Assembly: GCF_937980635.1 (NCBI RefSeq)
Contig: NZ_CALJPG010000037.1
Span: 1-64,000, forward strand
DNA length: 64,000 nt
Direction: 5' to 3'
From: an uncultured Campylobacter sp.
Lineage (GTDB): Bacteria; Campylobacterota; Campylobacteria; Campylobacterales; Campylobacteraceae
Part shown: in pieces, positions 43,506 to 52,515 of the stretch
How positions within the stretch are numbered: position 1 is the stretch's first letter
How the letters are laid out: each line of letters starts with the position of its first letter
The notes under the pieces: generated by a model
Told to the model about the DNA's origin: nothing
What the model saw: the letters and a program-made list of their open reading frames with translations, nothing else
The model's database searches: none
Position numbers and translations under genes: made by a program

Positions 43506-43884
43506 TTATATCGCTTACGCGCTTTGGTTTTTAGGTGCGTTTTCGTGGATCGCAGCTATGCCGATCGGAGGCGGACTGCATAGAATTTATTGCGGCAAAT
43601 TTATCAGCGGATTTGCTCAAATCGCGCTATTTTGGCTAGGGAGCTTTACACTATGGTTTTTAGTGGGCTTTTTGTTTTGGGCGATTTGGGGAATTTGGAT
43701 TTTGCTAGACATATTTTTCGTAGGAATTTGGGTGGAAGATTTAAATGCTTTTGCAAGCGAGACCGAGGAGGACGACTACGAAGGACGTCTAAAAAAAGTC
43801 GATGCGCTCTTTGAGCTGTATCAAAAAGGGGCGATTTCTAAAGAGGAATTCGAGGCACGAAAAGAAATTTTAATGAGAGATTAA
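43492..43884 (+). CDS. TM2-domain protein with SHOCT tail
   Basis: 130-residue membrane protein. Two helices around a short turn with GGGLHRIYCGKFISGFAQIALFW match the TM2 domain. The last 30 residues, KKVDALFELYQKGAISKEEFEARKEIL, are a SHOCT (short C-terminal) domain, a common add-on of unknown use. Overlaps lspA and lies 9 bases before hemJ, so it is in the same operon. Biological role unknown. Confidence 0.8.
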   Translation: MKRNNYIAYALWFLGAFSWIAAMPIGGGLHRIYCGKFISGFAQIALFWLGSFTLWFLVGFLFWAIWGIWILLDIFFVGIWVEDLNAFASETEEDDYEGRLKKVDALFELYQKGAISKEEFEARKEILMRD

Positions 43885-43893
43885 GGAGAAAAA

Positions 43894-44334
43894 ATGAGTT
43901 ACTATTGGTTTAAATTTGTCCATTTTGCGGGTTTTATTTCATGGATGGCGATGCTATTTTATATGCCGCGTCTGTATGTTTATCACGCTGAAAATTTAGA
44001 CAAGCCTGACTTCGTAAAGGTCGTTAAAAAAATGGAGCGGATGCTGTATCACGCGATCGGCTGGATAGCGATGGCAGTGACGGTTTTTAGCGGCGTTATG
44101 CTTATCGTTTTAAATCCGGGGCTTATGAAAATGGGATATTTTCATATAAAATTACTAGCCGGAGTTTTGCTAATCTGTTATCATTTGTGGCTGTATTATT
44201 ATATGTATAAATTTGAAAAAAACGAGTGTCACAGAAGCGGAAAATACTTCCGTGCGATCAACGAAGGCCCTACGATCATAATGTTTATAATACTTTATGC
44301 GATGCTAATAATGCCAAATTTACCGAGCAACTAA
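43894..44334 (+). CDS. hemJ: Protoporphyrinogen IX oxidase HemJ
   Basis: Membrane enzyme of haem synthesis, oxidising protoporphyrinogen IX. 146 residues, four helices, with the family start YYWFKFVHFAGFISWMAMLFYMPRLYVYHAE (conserved His) and a later KLLAGVLLICYHLW. AAGGAGAAAAA before the ATG. Last gene of the lspA-TM2-hemJ unit; nhaA follows 64 bases on. Confidence 0.92.
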   Translation: MSYYWFKFVHFAGFISWMAMLFYMPRLYVYHAENLDKPDFVKVVKKMERMLYHAIGWIAMAVTVFSGVMLIVLNPGLMKMGYFHIKLLAGVLLICYHLWLYYYMYKFEKNECHRSGKYFRAINEGPTIIMFIILYAMLIMPNLPSN

Positions 44335-44398
44335 CCCGTTTTGATAAAAATTTAATTAAAATTTGCATAAAATTAGAGCAAAATTTTAAAGGAAGCAT

Positions 44399-45562
44399 GT
44401 GCAACATATCATTAAGAAAATTTTATCAAGCGAAAGTAGCGCCGGCATTATATTACTTCTATCGGCCGTTTTTGCGATCGTAGCTCAAAACGTAGAATTT
44501 TTATCCAAATATTACGAAGCGTTTTTGCATTTGAGATTTACCATAGGCGTGGGTTCTGCAAAGCTCGATGAATCGATGCATTTTTTAGTAAACGATGTGC
44601 TTATGGCGATATTTTTCTTTGCCATCGGACTTGAGCTCAAGCGCGAAAAGATCGAAGGGCAGTTGCGCCATTTCTCTCAAATTTTACTTCCTAGCTTCGC
44701 AGCTCTGGGCGGAGTAATGATGCCTGCGATCATATTTTCGATCATCAACTGGGGCGATGCCGTCGCGATGAAGGGCTGGGCGATCCCTACGGCAACAGAT
44801 ATAGCCTTTGCCGTGGGCGTGATGGCACTTTTGGGCAAAAAAATCCCGGCTAGCCTTAAAATTTTCGTTTTGACGCTTGCGATAATGGACGATCTGTGTG
44901 CAATTCTAATCATCGCTTTGTTTTATTCCTCTACCATAAACGCAATCTATCTAGGCGGCGCAGCTGTCTGTGTCGCAATAATGTTATCGATGAGTAGACT
45001 TGGCGTCGATAAAAAGCTTCCGTTTATCATCGTAGCCGTGGTGCTGTGGGTAATGGTACTAAACTCCGGTATCCACGCGACCATCGCAGGAGTACTTGCG
45101 GGCTTTTGCATCCCGCTTAAGACCCGCTCGGGCTCTATGCTAAAGGATATGGAGCACGGCCTAGCCTACCCAGTAAATTTTTTCATCTTGCCGATCTTTG
45201 CCTTTACAAACGCAGGCGTCTCGCTAGCGGGCATCAGTCCTAGCTTCCTTTTCGGCCCGGTGCCGATGGGTATCATGCTAGGGCTATTTTTCGGTAAACA
45301 GATCGGGATTTTTGCCTTCAGCTGGATCTTAATCAAAGCCAAAATCGCCTACATGCCCGAAAACGCAGGCTGGCCACAGCTTTACGCCGTGGCAATCATC
45401 TGTGGTATCGGCTTTACGATGGCGCTTTTCGTCGATGGCCTCGCATACGGCGGCAGCGATATGTATCATTACACAGACAAGCTCGCGGTATTTTTAGGCT
45501 CGATAATTTCCGGAGTAGTGGGATTTTTCGTCGCAAAAGCAGTTGCGGTAAAACAAAGCTAA
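44399..45562 (+). CDS. nhaA: Na+/H+ antiporter NhaA
   Basis: Inner-membrane sodium/proton antiporter, 387 residues from a GTG start with AAAGGAAG upstream. The NhaA marks are the FFFAIGLELKRE loop, PTATDIAFAVGVM, the paired Asp in LAIMDDLCAILIIALFY and IHATIAGVLAGF. About 12 helices. Complete. Confidence 0.95.
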   Translation: MQHIIKKILSSESSAGIILLLSAVFAIVAQNVEFLSKYYEAFLHLRFTIGVGSAKLDESMHFLVNDVLMAIFFFAIGLELKREKIEGQLRHFSQILLPSFAALGGVMMPAIIFSIINWGDAVAMKGWAIPTATDIAFAVGVMALLGKKIPASLKIFVLTLAIMDDLCAILIIALFYSSTINAIYLGGAAVCVAIMLSMSRLGVDKKLPFIIVAVVLWVMVLNSGIHATIAGVLAGFCIPLKTRSGSMLKDMEHGLAYPVNFFILPIFAFTNAGVSLAGISPSFLFGPVPMGIMLGLFFGKQIGIFAFSWILIKAKIAYMPENAGWPQLYAVAIICGIGFTMALFVDGLAYGGSDMYHYTDKLAVFLGSIISGVVGFFVAKAVAVKQS

Positions 45563-45695
45563 AATTCGTAAAAAGATTAAAATTTTAAAATTCTACGAGC
45601 AACACAAAATTTCAAAATTTTACGAACGGCTCTAAATTTTAAAAATTTATACGCTACAAAATTTAGCTTAAAATTTTGTCTGATCCAAGCGTAGC

Positions 45696-46223
45696 TTAAA
45701 CCACCAAAATTCCCGCATTTTGCATTAAGCTTAGCGCGCATTCGTCGTAGTAGCCGCGCTCATGGTTCGGCGCGTCGTATGTAGCCACCGCACCTCGCGG
45801 AACGATGACGTCTTTATCGGCGCCAATTTCGTTGAGATAGGTGCGCAGGCTAAGCGCAAACTGCATCACGCAGATGTCCGTGCAACAGCCCGTAATCACG
45901 AAGCGATCGAAGCCGTCCAGAATTTTCTTATCCAAATTATGAAAGCCGTTCGTGCTGCGCTTAAAAGTGACGTTTTGCTCGCTTACGTAGGGCGCGAGCT
46001 CCTCGATCACCTCCGCTTCGGGCGAGCCAACTAGACAGTGGATCGGATAACGTTTCATCTCCAAATCCCGCTCGGCGTGGGCGTCACAGATGAAGTGCAC
46101 ATTTTTAGCCGCCTCTATCTGCCTAATCACCGCAGGAGCGATCTTTGCTATGCTAGGATCGGCCATCGCGCCGAATTTTACGAAGCCGTTTAGCATATCG
46201 ATTACAAATACCAAAGTTTTCAT
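45696..46223 (-). CDS. Isochorismatase-family cysteine hydrolase (nicotinamidase-like)
   Basis: Cytosolic amidase, probably nicotinamide to nicotinate for NAD recycling. The Asp-Lys-Cys triad is visible: Asp9 in FVIDMLNGF, Lys in TFKRSTNGF and Cys in TGCCTDICV. 175 residues, ATG at 46223 with GGAG; this ATG overlaps the TGA of the upstream nitrilase gene, so they are coupled. The exact substrate is by resemblance. Confidence 0.82.
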   Translation of the reverse strand: MKTLVFVIDMLNGFVKFGAMADPSIAKIAPAVIRQIEAAKNVHFICDAHAERDLEMKRYPIHCLVGSPEAEVIEELAPYVSEQNVTFKRSTNGFHNLDKKILDGFDRFVITGCCTDICVMQFALSLRTYLNEIGADKDVIVPRGAVATYDAPNHERGYYDECALSLMQNAGILVV

Positions 46224-47029
46224 CAAAACTCCTTATAAATTTCAGATTTCATATCTTTTAAAATATCCATTTTAGCGCGAAATTTTAAAATTTCGTCTAA
46301 GTTTACATCCACGACTTTCACGACCTCTTTTTTACCTAGGCGCGCGATGATCTCACCGCCCGGATTTATCAGCATGGAATTTCCGCCGAAACTCTCGCCC
46401 TGCCCCGTATCGCCGCAGCCGTTTACCGCGCAGATAAAAATTTGATTTTCAATCGCGCGGGCTCTTGCAAGCGTGATAAAATGCTCTATGCGACTTTGCA
46501 TAAACTGCGCGATCACAAAAACTATCTGCGCGCCGCGAAGCGCTAAAGCGCGAAAAATTTCACAAAAGCGCAGATCGTAGCAGACCGCGACGCCGATTTT
46601 GACCGCGCGATTTTGAAATTTTATCTCGCAAATGCCTAACTTATCGCCGCTGCTTACGATTTCGTTTTCGCGAGCGAGCGAAAAGGCGTGGATCTTGTCG
46701 TAGCGTAAAATTTCGGCTCCGTTTTGATAGACGAAAGCTGAATTATAAATTTTATCTCGCTCGGAATTTATCGATCCGCCTATTAAAACAGCGCCGCAGT
46801 TTTGCGAAATTTCGCTTAAAAATCCCTTCGTTCGCGCAGCTCCCGCGTCGGCTAAACGCTTGAAATTTTGTACACAAAAGCTCGTGTTAAAGGCCTCAGG
46901 CAGCACCGCTACGTCCGCGCCGCGCCTTAACGCGCGATCTATAAGCCCGCGCGCGCGGATAAAATTTTGCTCGCAATCCGCGGTGGAAGAGGCGAGCTTC
47001 ACGTTCATTTGTAAGATTGCAATTTTCAA
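46223..47029 (-). CDS. Carbon-nitrogen hydrolase (nitrilase superfamily)
   Basis: Amidase of the nitrilase fold. The Glu-Lys-Cys triad is seen as Glu45 in AVLPEAF, Lys in RYDKIHAF and Cys in VAVCYDLRF. TTG start with AGGAG six bases before it; 268 residues is normal. It is between ruvC and the cysteine hydrolase gene on the same strand. Omega-amidase or C-N amidase activity is possible; substrate unknown. Confidence 0.85.
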   Translation of the reverse strand: MKIAILQMNVKLASSTADCEQNFIRARGLIDRALRRGADVAVLPEAFNTSFCVQNFKRLADAGAARTKGFLSEISQNCGAVLIGGSINSERDKIYNSAFVYQNGAEILRYDKIHAFSLARENEIVSSGDKLGICEIKFQNRAVKIGVAVCYDLRFCEIFRALALRGAQIVFVIAQFMQSRIEHFITLARARAIENQIFICAVNGCGDTGQGESFGGNSMLINPGGEIIARLGKKEVVKVVDVNLDEILKFRAKMDILKDMKSEIYKEF

Positions 47030-47038
47030 CTCTTTCTC

Positions 47039-47518
47039 CTATATAGGCGCCCGGCGCATCGCGTGAGCGTGCGTGAGAGCAACGGCGATGGCGTCGGTAA
47101 CGTCGAGCGGTTTAATCTCTTGATTAATCCCCAAAATTCGCTTCACCATGAAGGCGACCTGCTCCTTCGCCGCCTTTGCTTTGCCTGTGACAGATTTTTT
47201 TACCTGAAGCGGCGTGTATTCGGCAAAATTTCCAAAAATTTGTAAAATTTTAAGGGCCAGCGCGCCGCGAAACTGAGCGAGCTTTAAAACAGACTGCGGA
47301 TTGTAGGCGTAAAACATCGATTCTATCGCGACCTCATCGATCTTATGAGCGCTAAAAATTTGATCGATCGCCTCGCTCATCTGCGTCATTTGAAATTGCA
47401 CGTTTTCGGCCTTCATTTTCACTAATCCCGCCTCTATGAGAGTGATTTTATTCACATCTTTTTCCAAAATCGCATAGCCTAAATTTCTAGTTCCCGGATC
47501 GATTCCTAAAATTTTCAT
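47039..47518 (-). CDS. ruvC: Holliday junction resolvase RuvC
   Basis: Endonuclease that resolves Holliday junctions with RuvAB. ATG at 47518 has AAAGGTGG. Acidic catalytic residues appear in LGIDPGTRNLGYA (Asp7), AIESMFY and the C-terminal DVTDAIAVALTHAH. 160 residues, full length. It is divergent from dnaA across the gap holding the first DnaA-box cluster. Confidence 0.94.
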   Translation of the reverse strand: MKILGIDPGTRNLGYAILEKDVNKITLIEAGLVKMKAENVQFQMTQMSEAIDQIFSAHKIDEVAIESMFYAYNPQSVLKLAQFRGALALKILQIFGNFAEYTPLQVKKSVTGKAKAAKEQVAFMVKRILGINQEIKPLDVTDAIAVALTHAHAMRRAPI

Positions 47519-47533
47519 AACCACCTTTCACAC

Positions 47534-47562
47534 TTATTCACAGTTTAATCACAAGTGAATAA
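47534..47562. promoter_or_regulatory. DnaA-box cluster upstream of dnaA
   Basis: TTATTCACA at 47534-47542, TTAATCACA at 47545-47553 and, reversed, AGTGAATAA at 47554-47562. These fit the TTATTCACA/TCATTCAC style of Campylobacterota DnaA boxes. With the downstream cluster they flank dnaA. A probable -10 for dnaA (TAAAAT) lies near 47596. Confidence 0.6.
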
Positions 47563-47628
47563 ACTTAAATTTACCGCAAATTTAGCGAAATTTAGCTAAA
47601 ATCTTAATCTAATTTGTAAGGGAATTTT

Positions 47629-48957
47629 ATGGCGACGTCGCAAGCACAAGAAATTTTATCGAATTTAGAGAAGGAAATTTTACCTACCGAATACTCTAGA
47701 TACATTAAAAATTTGAAATTTAACGATAAAAACTCGACCCCGGAATTTTTCATCTACAACGCAACTAACGAGTTTATCGCTAAATACGCTCAGACAAAAT
47801 ATGGCACTAAGATAAAAGAGCTTATCAAAAAACAGTTTGGGCTCAACGACGTGATCGTCAAAATCACCTCAAAGGCTAAAATTTCGCCGAAAGAAAAGGT
47901 AAAAATCATCTCGGAAAAGCCAAAGAGCACGATTCTAAGCGAAAATTATAATTTTGAAAATTTTATCATCGGTGATTCAAATAAATTTGCTTTTGAGTGC
48001 TCTATTACAGTCGCAAAAGAACCCGGAATTCGCTTTAATCCGCTCTTTATCTACGGACCTAGTGGGCTTGGAAAAACTCACCTGCTTCAATCGATCGGAA
48101 ATTACTGCATCAAAAAGGGAAAGACCGTCATTTGTGTCACCAGCGAGCAGTTTGCTAATGATTTCGTCTTTAACCTTAAAAACAACTCGATCGATAAATT
48201 TAAACAAAAATACCGCAACTGCGACGTTTTACTCATCGACGACATTCAGTTTTTAATCGGGCGCGATAAGGCTCAGGAAGAGCTTTTTTATACGTTTAAC
48301 GAGCTAAAAGACAAAAACTGCCAAATCGTGCTAACCAACGACCTACCACCAAAATTCCTAAAAGGCTTTGAAAGTCGTCTTACAACACGATTTGAAAGCG
48401 GCATAATAGCAAACATTACCCCGCCAGATCTCGAAACTAAAATCGCCATTATCAATAAAAAGAGCGAAGAAAATCGCGTTAGAATTCCACACGACGTCGT
48501 AGAATATATCGCCGCAAATATGGGCGATAATATCCGCGAAATCGAAGGCGCAATAAATAAACTAAATGCATATTCCTCGATACTTCGCACAAAGATCACA
48601 CTAGAATTTACCAAAAGTACACTGCAAGATCAGATCCATCAAAAATATTCAAGTGTAAGCCTTGAACACGTTATAGAGGTGATCTCAAAAGAACTGAACG
48701 TAAAACCTAGCGAGCTAAAGAGCAAAACGCGAGCTAAAAACGTCGTCGAAGCGCGCCAAATTTGCATATATCTAACAAAACAATTAACTCAAAACTCAAT
48801 GCCTAAAATCGCCGCATTTTTTAATCTAAAAGATCACAGCGCCATCAGCAAAAATATCAAAAAAATCAACGAACTCATACAAACCGACGAGATGTTAAAA
48901 ATAAAGATCGAAGAACTAAAAAACAAAATAACCAAAAAGGATAAGAATGAAATTTAA
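47629..48957 (+). CDS. dnaA: Chromosomal replication initiator DnaA
   Basis: Replication initiator AAA+ ATPase, 442 residues. Walker A GPSGLGKTH at about residues 143-151, Walker B LLIDDIQF near 202, arginine-finger region ESRLTTRFESG and DNA-binding domain with DHSAISKNIKKI near 402, giving sequence-specific binding to DnaA boxes. N-terminal domain I and a short linker are visible. AAGGGAATTTT leads the ATG. Followed by dnaN after 156 bases. Confidence 0.97.
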   Translation: MATSQAQEILSNLEKEILPTEYSRYIKNLKFNDKNSTPEFFIYNATNEFIAKYAQTKYGTKIKELIKKQFGLNDVIVKITSKAKISPKEKVKIISEKPKSTILSENYNFENFIIGDSNKFAFECSITVAKEPGIRFNPLFIYGPSGLGKTHLLQSIGNYCIKKGKTVICVTSEQFANDFVFNLKNNSIDKFKQKYRNCDVLLIDDIQFLIGRDKAQEELFYTFNELKDKNCQIVLTNDLPPKFLKGFESRLTTRFESGIIANITPPDLETKIAIINKKSEENRVRIPHDVVEYIAANMGDNIREIEGAINKLNAYSSILRTKITLEFTKSTLQDQIHQKYSSVSLEHVIEVISKELNVKPSELKSKTRAKNVVEARQICIYLTKQLTQNSMPKIAAFFNLKDHSAISKNIKKINELIQTDEMLKIKIEELKNKITKKDKNEI

Positions 48958-48981
48958 ACTTTATGAAAATAAAGCAAAAAA

Positions 48982-49063
48982 GGTGAATGAAAGTGAATAA
49001 AACAAAGCTACTTACTCACTGGATAAACTACCTAAAGACAAGCTTTAGGACAAGTTTTTCACA
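48982..49063. promoter_or_regulatory. Candidate oriC part: DnaA boxes between dnaA and dnaN
   Basis: Minus-strand boxes TCATTCACC (48982-48990), TTATTCACT (48992-49000) and TTATCCAGT (49018-49026), and plus-strand TTTTTCACA (49055-49063). The region on to 49113 is A/T-rich, as needed for unwinding. With the cluster at 47534-47562 it resembles the two-part origins of Campylobacterota. Confidence 0.6.
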
Positions 49064-49113
49064 AAAACTGCATACCAACTACTACAACGATAAAAATTTA
49101 AAAGGATAAAAAT

Positions 49114-50193
49114 ATGAAAGTGTTAATCACTAAAAAACTTTTAGAAGAGATAGTTTCAAATACTAGCTCCTATCTTGATAAAAAAGATCTAAGCTCGATA
49201 ACTTCACATCTTTTAATGAGCGCTAAAGATGGAATTTTTAGTATAAAAGCTACCGATCATGAAATCGGTCTAAGCTATAATCTACAAAATATCTCAATAG
49301 AAATGGAAGGAGAAGCTACGGCAAACGGAGGCAAACTTCTTAGCGTTATAAAAGGTCTAAGCGACGATAGTGTTACTTTAGAAACCGTTAACGGAGCACT
49401 ATTCGTAAAGCAAAAAAAATCCAAATACAAGCTTCCGATGTTTGAAACGAGGGATTTTCCGAGCTTTCCTACAATAGATGGTAAAAACAGCTTTGACGTA
49501 AATGCTGGAATTTTAGGCAGAAGCCTTAAAAAGATCTATCCGTCGATCGATACGAACAATCCGAAATATGAGCTAAACGGCGCTTTAATCGACGTAAAAG
49601 AGGGCTTTTTAAATTTAGTCGGAACCGATACGAAGCGACTTAGCGTTTATAAGCTGATCACTCAATCAAAAGCGGGCGAGCTAGATACTAAAATTTTAAT
49701 CCCTAAAAAGGCGATAGGAGAAATTCAAAAGCTATTTTCAGATAAAATTAAAATTTACTACGACGAAAACGTTCTGCTAGCGGTGAGCGAGAATTTTGAG
49801 TTTTTTACGAAGCTTATTAATGGCAAATTTCCAAACTACGAACGCGTTATCCCAAACGATACGGCGTATAAAATTTCAATTCCGCGCGATAAGATGGTAA
49901 GCGGCGTGCGAGCGATAAACGCGATGTGCGAGGAGATGAAGGTTACCATCAAAAAGGATGGAATGGTTTTTGAGAGCATCAACGAGGATAATTCCGAGGC
50001 AAAGACCGAAATCGAAGCGGCGATTGAGATAAACGGCGAGATAGTTTTCGGCGTGAAAAACCGCTTTTTACTTGATTTTTTAAGTAATATCGAGAGTGAA
50101 ATTTTTGAGCTTGATTTTAACAGCTCCGATACGGCGTTTGTGCTTAGCGCGGATGGATTAAAAACGGTTGTTATGCCGATAAATAATATTTAA
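49114..50193 (+). CDS. dnaN: DNA polymerase III beta clamp
   Basis: Ring-shaped sliding clamp, 359 residues. Three similar sub-domains; typical blocks are TDHEIGLSYNL, VGTDTKRLSVYK and the C-terminal SADGLKTVVMPINN. ATG at 49114 with AAAGGAT. Between dnaA and gyrB, the usual order around the origin. Confidence 0.96.
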   Translation: MKVLITKKLLEEIVSNTSSYLDKKDLSSITSHLLMSAKDGIFSIKATDHEIGLSYNLQNISIEMEGEATANGGKLLSVIKGLSDDSVTLETVNGALFVKQKKSKYKLPMFETRDFPSFPTIDGKNSFDVNAGILGRSLKKIYPSIDTNNPKYELNGALIDVKEGFLNLVGTDTKRLSVYKLITQSKAGELDTKILIPKKAIGEIQKLFSDKIKIYYDENVLLAVSENFEFFTKLINGKFPNYERVIPNDTAYKISIPRDKMVSGVRAINAMCEEMKVTIKKDGMVFESINEDNSEAKTEIEAAIEINGEIVFGVKNRFLLDFLSNIESEIFELDFNSSDTAFVLSADGLKTVVMPINNI

Positions 50194-50202
50194 AGGAAAA
50201 TT

Positions 50203-52515
50203 ATGAAGCAAAATTACGGCGCTAGTAATATTAAAGTTTTAAAGGGTCTTGAAGCCGTTAGAAAGCGCCCAGGAATGTATATTGGTGACACCAATATCGG
50301 CGGACTTCACCATATGATCTATGAGGTAGTGGATAACTCGATCGACGAGGCGATGGCAGGTTACTGCGACACAATCGATGTTGAGATCACTAGCGAGGGA
50401 AGTTGTATCGTTAGTGATAACGGTCGTGGGATTCCCGTTGATATACATCCGACCGAAAAAATTCCTGCCGCAACGGTGGTTCTTACGGTGCTTCACGCAG
50501 GCGGTAAATTTGACAAAGACACTTATAAAGTCTCCGGCGGTCTGCACGGCGTTGGCGTTAGCGTTGTAAATGCGCTTTCAAAAAAGCTCGTTGCTACGAT
50601 CAAACGTGACGGAAATATTTATAGACAAGAATTTGCCAAAGGAATTCCTACTACCGAGCTTGAAAAGATAAAAACTACTAATCGCACGGGTACTACGATC
50701 GAGTTTTGGCCCGACGGCGAAATTTTTGAAATTTTAGAATTTGATGATGAAATTTTATCAAAAAGATTTCGCGAGCTAGCGTATCTAAATCCAAAAATTA
50801 CGATAAATTTTAAAGATAACCGCACGGGCAGGGACGAGCACTTTCACTTTGAAGGCGGTTTGGAGAGCTTCGTAAATGATATGAATAAGGCGCCTGCCAT
50901 ATCCAAAGCCGTATCGTTTAGTGACAGCGCAGATGATGTTATGGTCGATTTTGCGCTGATGTATAACGAAACGTATAGCGAAAATTTACTGAGCTTTGTA
51001 AATAATATCAAAACTCCGGACGGCGGTACTCACGAGGCTGGTTTTAGAGCGGGTCTTACTCGCGCGATAACAAATTACGTCGCGGCAAATGCGGCTGCGC
51101 GCGAAAAGGACACGAAGATCACCGGCGACGACGTTCGCGAGGGGCTTATTGCGGTAATTAGTGTTAAGGTTCCCGAACCGCAGTTTGAGGGACAAACGAA
51201 GGGCAAGTTAGGCTCCAGCTACGTTAAGCCGATCGTGCAAAAGATGGCGTTTGAGGTACTTAGCAAGTATTTTGAAGAAAATCCGATCGAAGCGCGCGCC
51301 ATTATGAATAAAGCTCTTTTAGCCGCGCGCGGTCGCGAGGCGGCGAAGAAGGCGCGCGATCTAACGCGCAAAAAAGACAATATAAATTCCGTCGGTACCC
51401 TTCCCGGAAAGCTAGCCGATTGCCAGAGTAAGGACGCTAGTATTAGCGAAATTTATCTAGTCGAGGGCGATAGCGCGGGCGGTTCGGCGAAGCAGGGAAG
51501 AGACCGCGTGTTTCAAGCGATCCTGCCGCTTAGAGGTAAAATTTTAAACGTAGAAAAGGCGCGCCTGGATAGAATTTTGCAATCCGAAGAGATTAAAAAT
51601 ATGATCACGGCCTTTGGTTGCGGTATCGGAGAGGAATTTAACGAAGAAAAGCTTCGCTATCACAAAATCATCATTATGACCGATGCGGACGTTGACGGTA
51701 GCCATATTCAGACACTGCTTCTAACCTTTTTCTTTAGATTTTTGCGCCCTGTTGTCGAAAACGGCTATGTTTATCTGGCACAGCCGCCGCTTTTTAGATA
51801 TAAAAAGGGCAAAAAAGAGATTTACCTGAAAGACGAAAAGGCGCTTAGCGAGTTTTTAATCGAAACTGGCATCGATATGGGTGAGTTTGAAGGAATCGGC
51901 AACGAGGATCTGATCGATTACCTAAAAATCGTCTCAAACTACCGCTCACTTCTAAATGAGCTCAAAAAGCGCTTCAGTGTGCTTAGCGCGATCAGATTTT
52001 TGATAGAAAACGACGAAGCGAGAAACCTAGGCTACGAGGAGCTATTTAAAATTTTAAAACCGCGTCTGGAAAGTGAAGGATTCAATATCTTAAATTCCTA
52101 CGTAAATGATGAAGGGATTAGAATTTATGTTCAGACGCCGAGCGGCCTAGAACAGCTCGTGATAGATGAGAATTTATTCGGCAATTATATCTTTGAAGAG
52201 GCAATTAGAATTTATTCAAAGATTAAAGAGCGGGATGTAAGCTTTGGCAAGGATTTTATTGAAATTTTAGACGAAATCGAAAAAAGCTCGAAAAAAGGCG
52301 CTTATATTCAGCGCTACAAAGGTCTTGGAGAGATGAATCCGGAGCAGCTTTGGGAAACAACTATGAGCCCTGAAAATAGAAGGCTTTTAAAAATTAGCAT
52401 TGCAGATGCACAAAGTGCTAGCGATACCTTTAATCTCTTCATGGGCGACGAGGTCGAGCCACGCCGAAACTACATTCAAGATCATGCCAAAGACGTTAAA
52501 CACTTGGATATATAA
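50203..52515 (+). CDS. gyrB: DNA gyrase subunit B
   Basis: ATPase subunit of gyrase, 770 residues. GHKL ATP site: VDNSIDEAMAGY, DNGRGIP and GGLHGVGVSVVNALS. TOPRIM motif EGDSAGG near residue 421 and DADVDGSH near 493. RPGMYIGDTNIGGLHH at the N-terminus is standard. The stop overlaps the next start by one base, so translation may be coupled. Confidence 0.97.
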   Translation: MKQNYGASNIKVLKGLEAVRKRPGMYIGDTNIGGLHHMIYEVVDNSIDEAMAGYCDTIDVEITSEGSCIVSDNGRGIPVDIHPTEKIPAATVVLTVLHAGGKFDKDTYKVSGGLHGVGVSVVNALSKKLVATIKRDGNIYRQEFAKGIPTTELEKIKTTNRTGTTIEFWPDGEIFEILEFDDEILSKRFRELAYLNPKITINFKDNRTGRDEHFHFEGGLESFVNDMNKAPAISKAVSFSDSADDVMVDFALMYNETYSENLLSFVNNIKTPDGGTHEAGFRAGLTRAITNYVAANAAAREKDTKITGDDVREGLIAVISVKVPEPQFEGQTKGKLGSSYVKPIVQKMAFEVLSKYFEENPIEARAIMNKALLAARGREAAKKARDLTRKKDNINSVGTLPGKLADCQSKDASISEIYLVEGDSAGGSAKQGRDRVFQAILPLRGKILNVEKARLDRILQSEEIKNMITAFGCGIGEEFNEEKLRYHKIIIMTDADVDGSHIQTLLLTFFFRFLRPVVENGYVYLAQPPLFRYKKGKKEIYLKDEKALSEFLIETGIDMGEFEGIGNEDLIDYLKIVSNYRSLLNELKKRFSVLSAIRFLIENDEARNLGYEELFKILKPRLESEGFNILNSYVNDEGIRIYVQTPSGLEQLVIDENLFGNYIFEEAIRIYSKIKERDVSFGKDFIEILDEIEKSSKKGAYIQRYKGLGEMNPEQLWETTMSPENRRLLKISIADAQSASDTFNLFMGDEVEPRRNYIQDHAKDVKHLDI

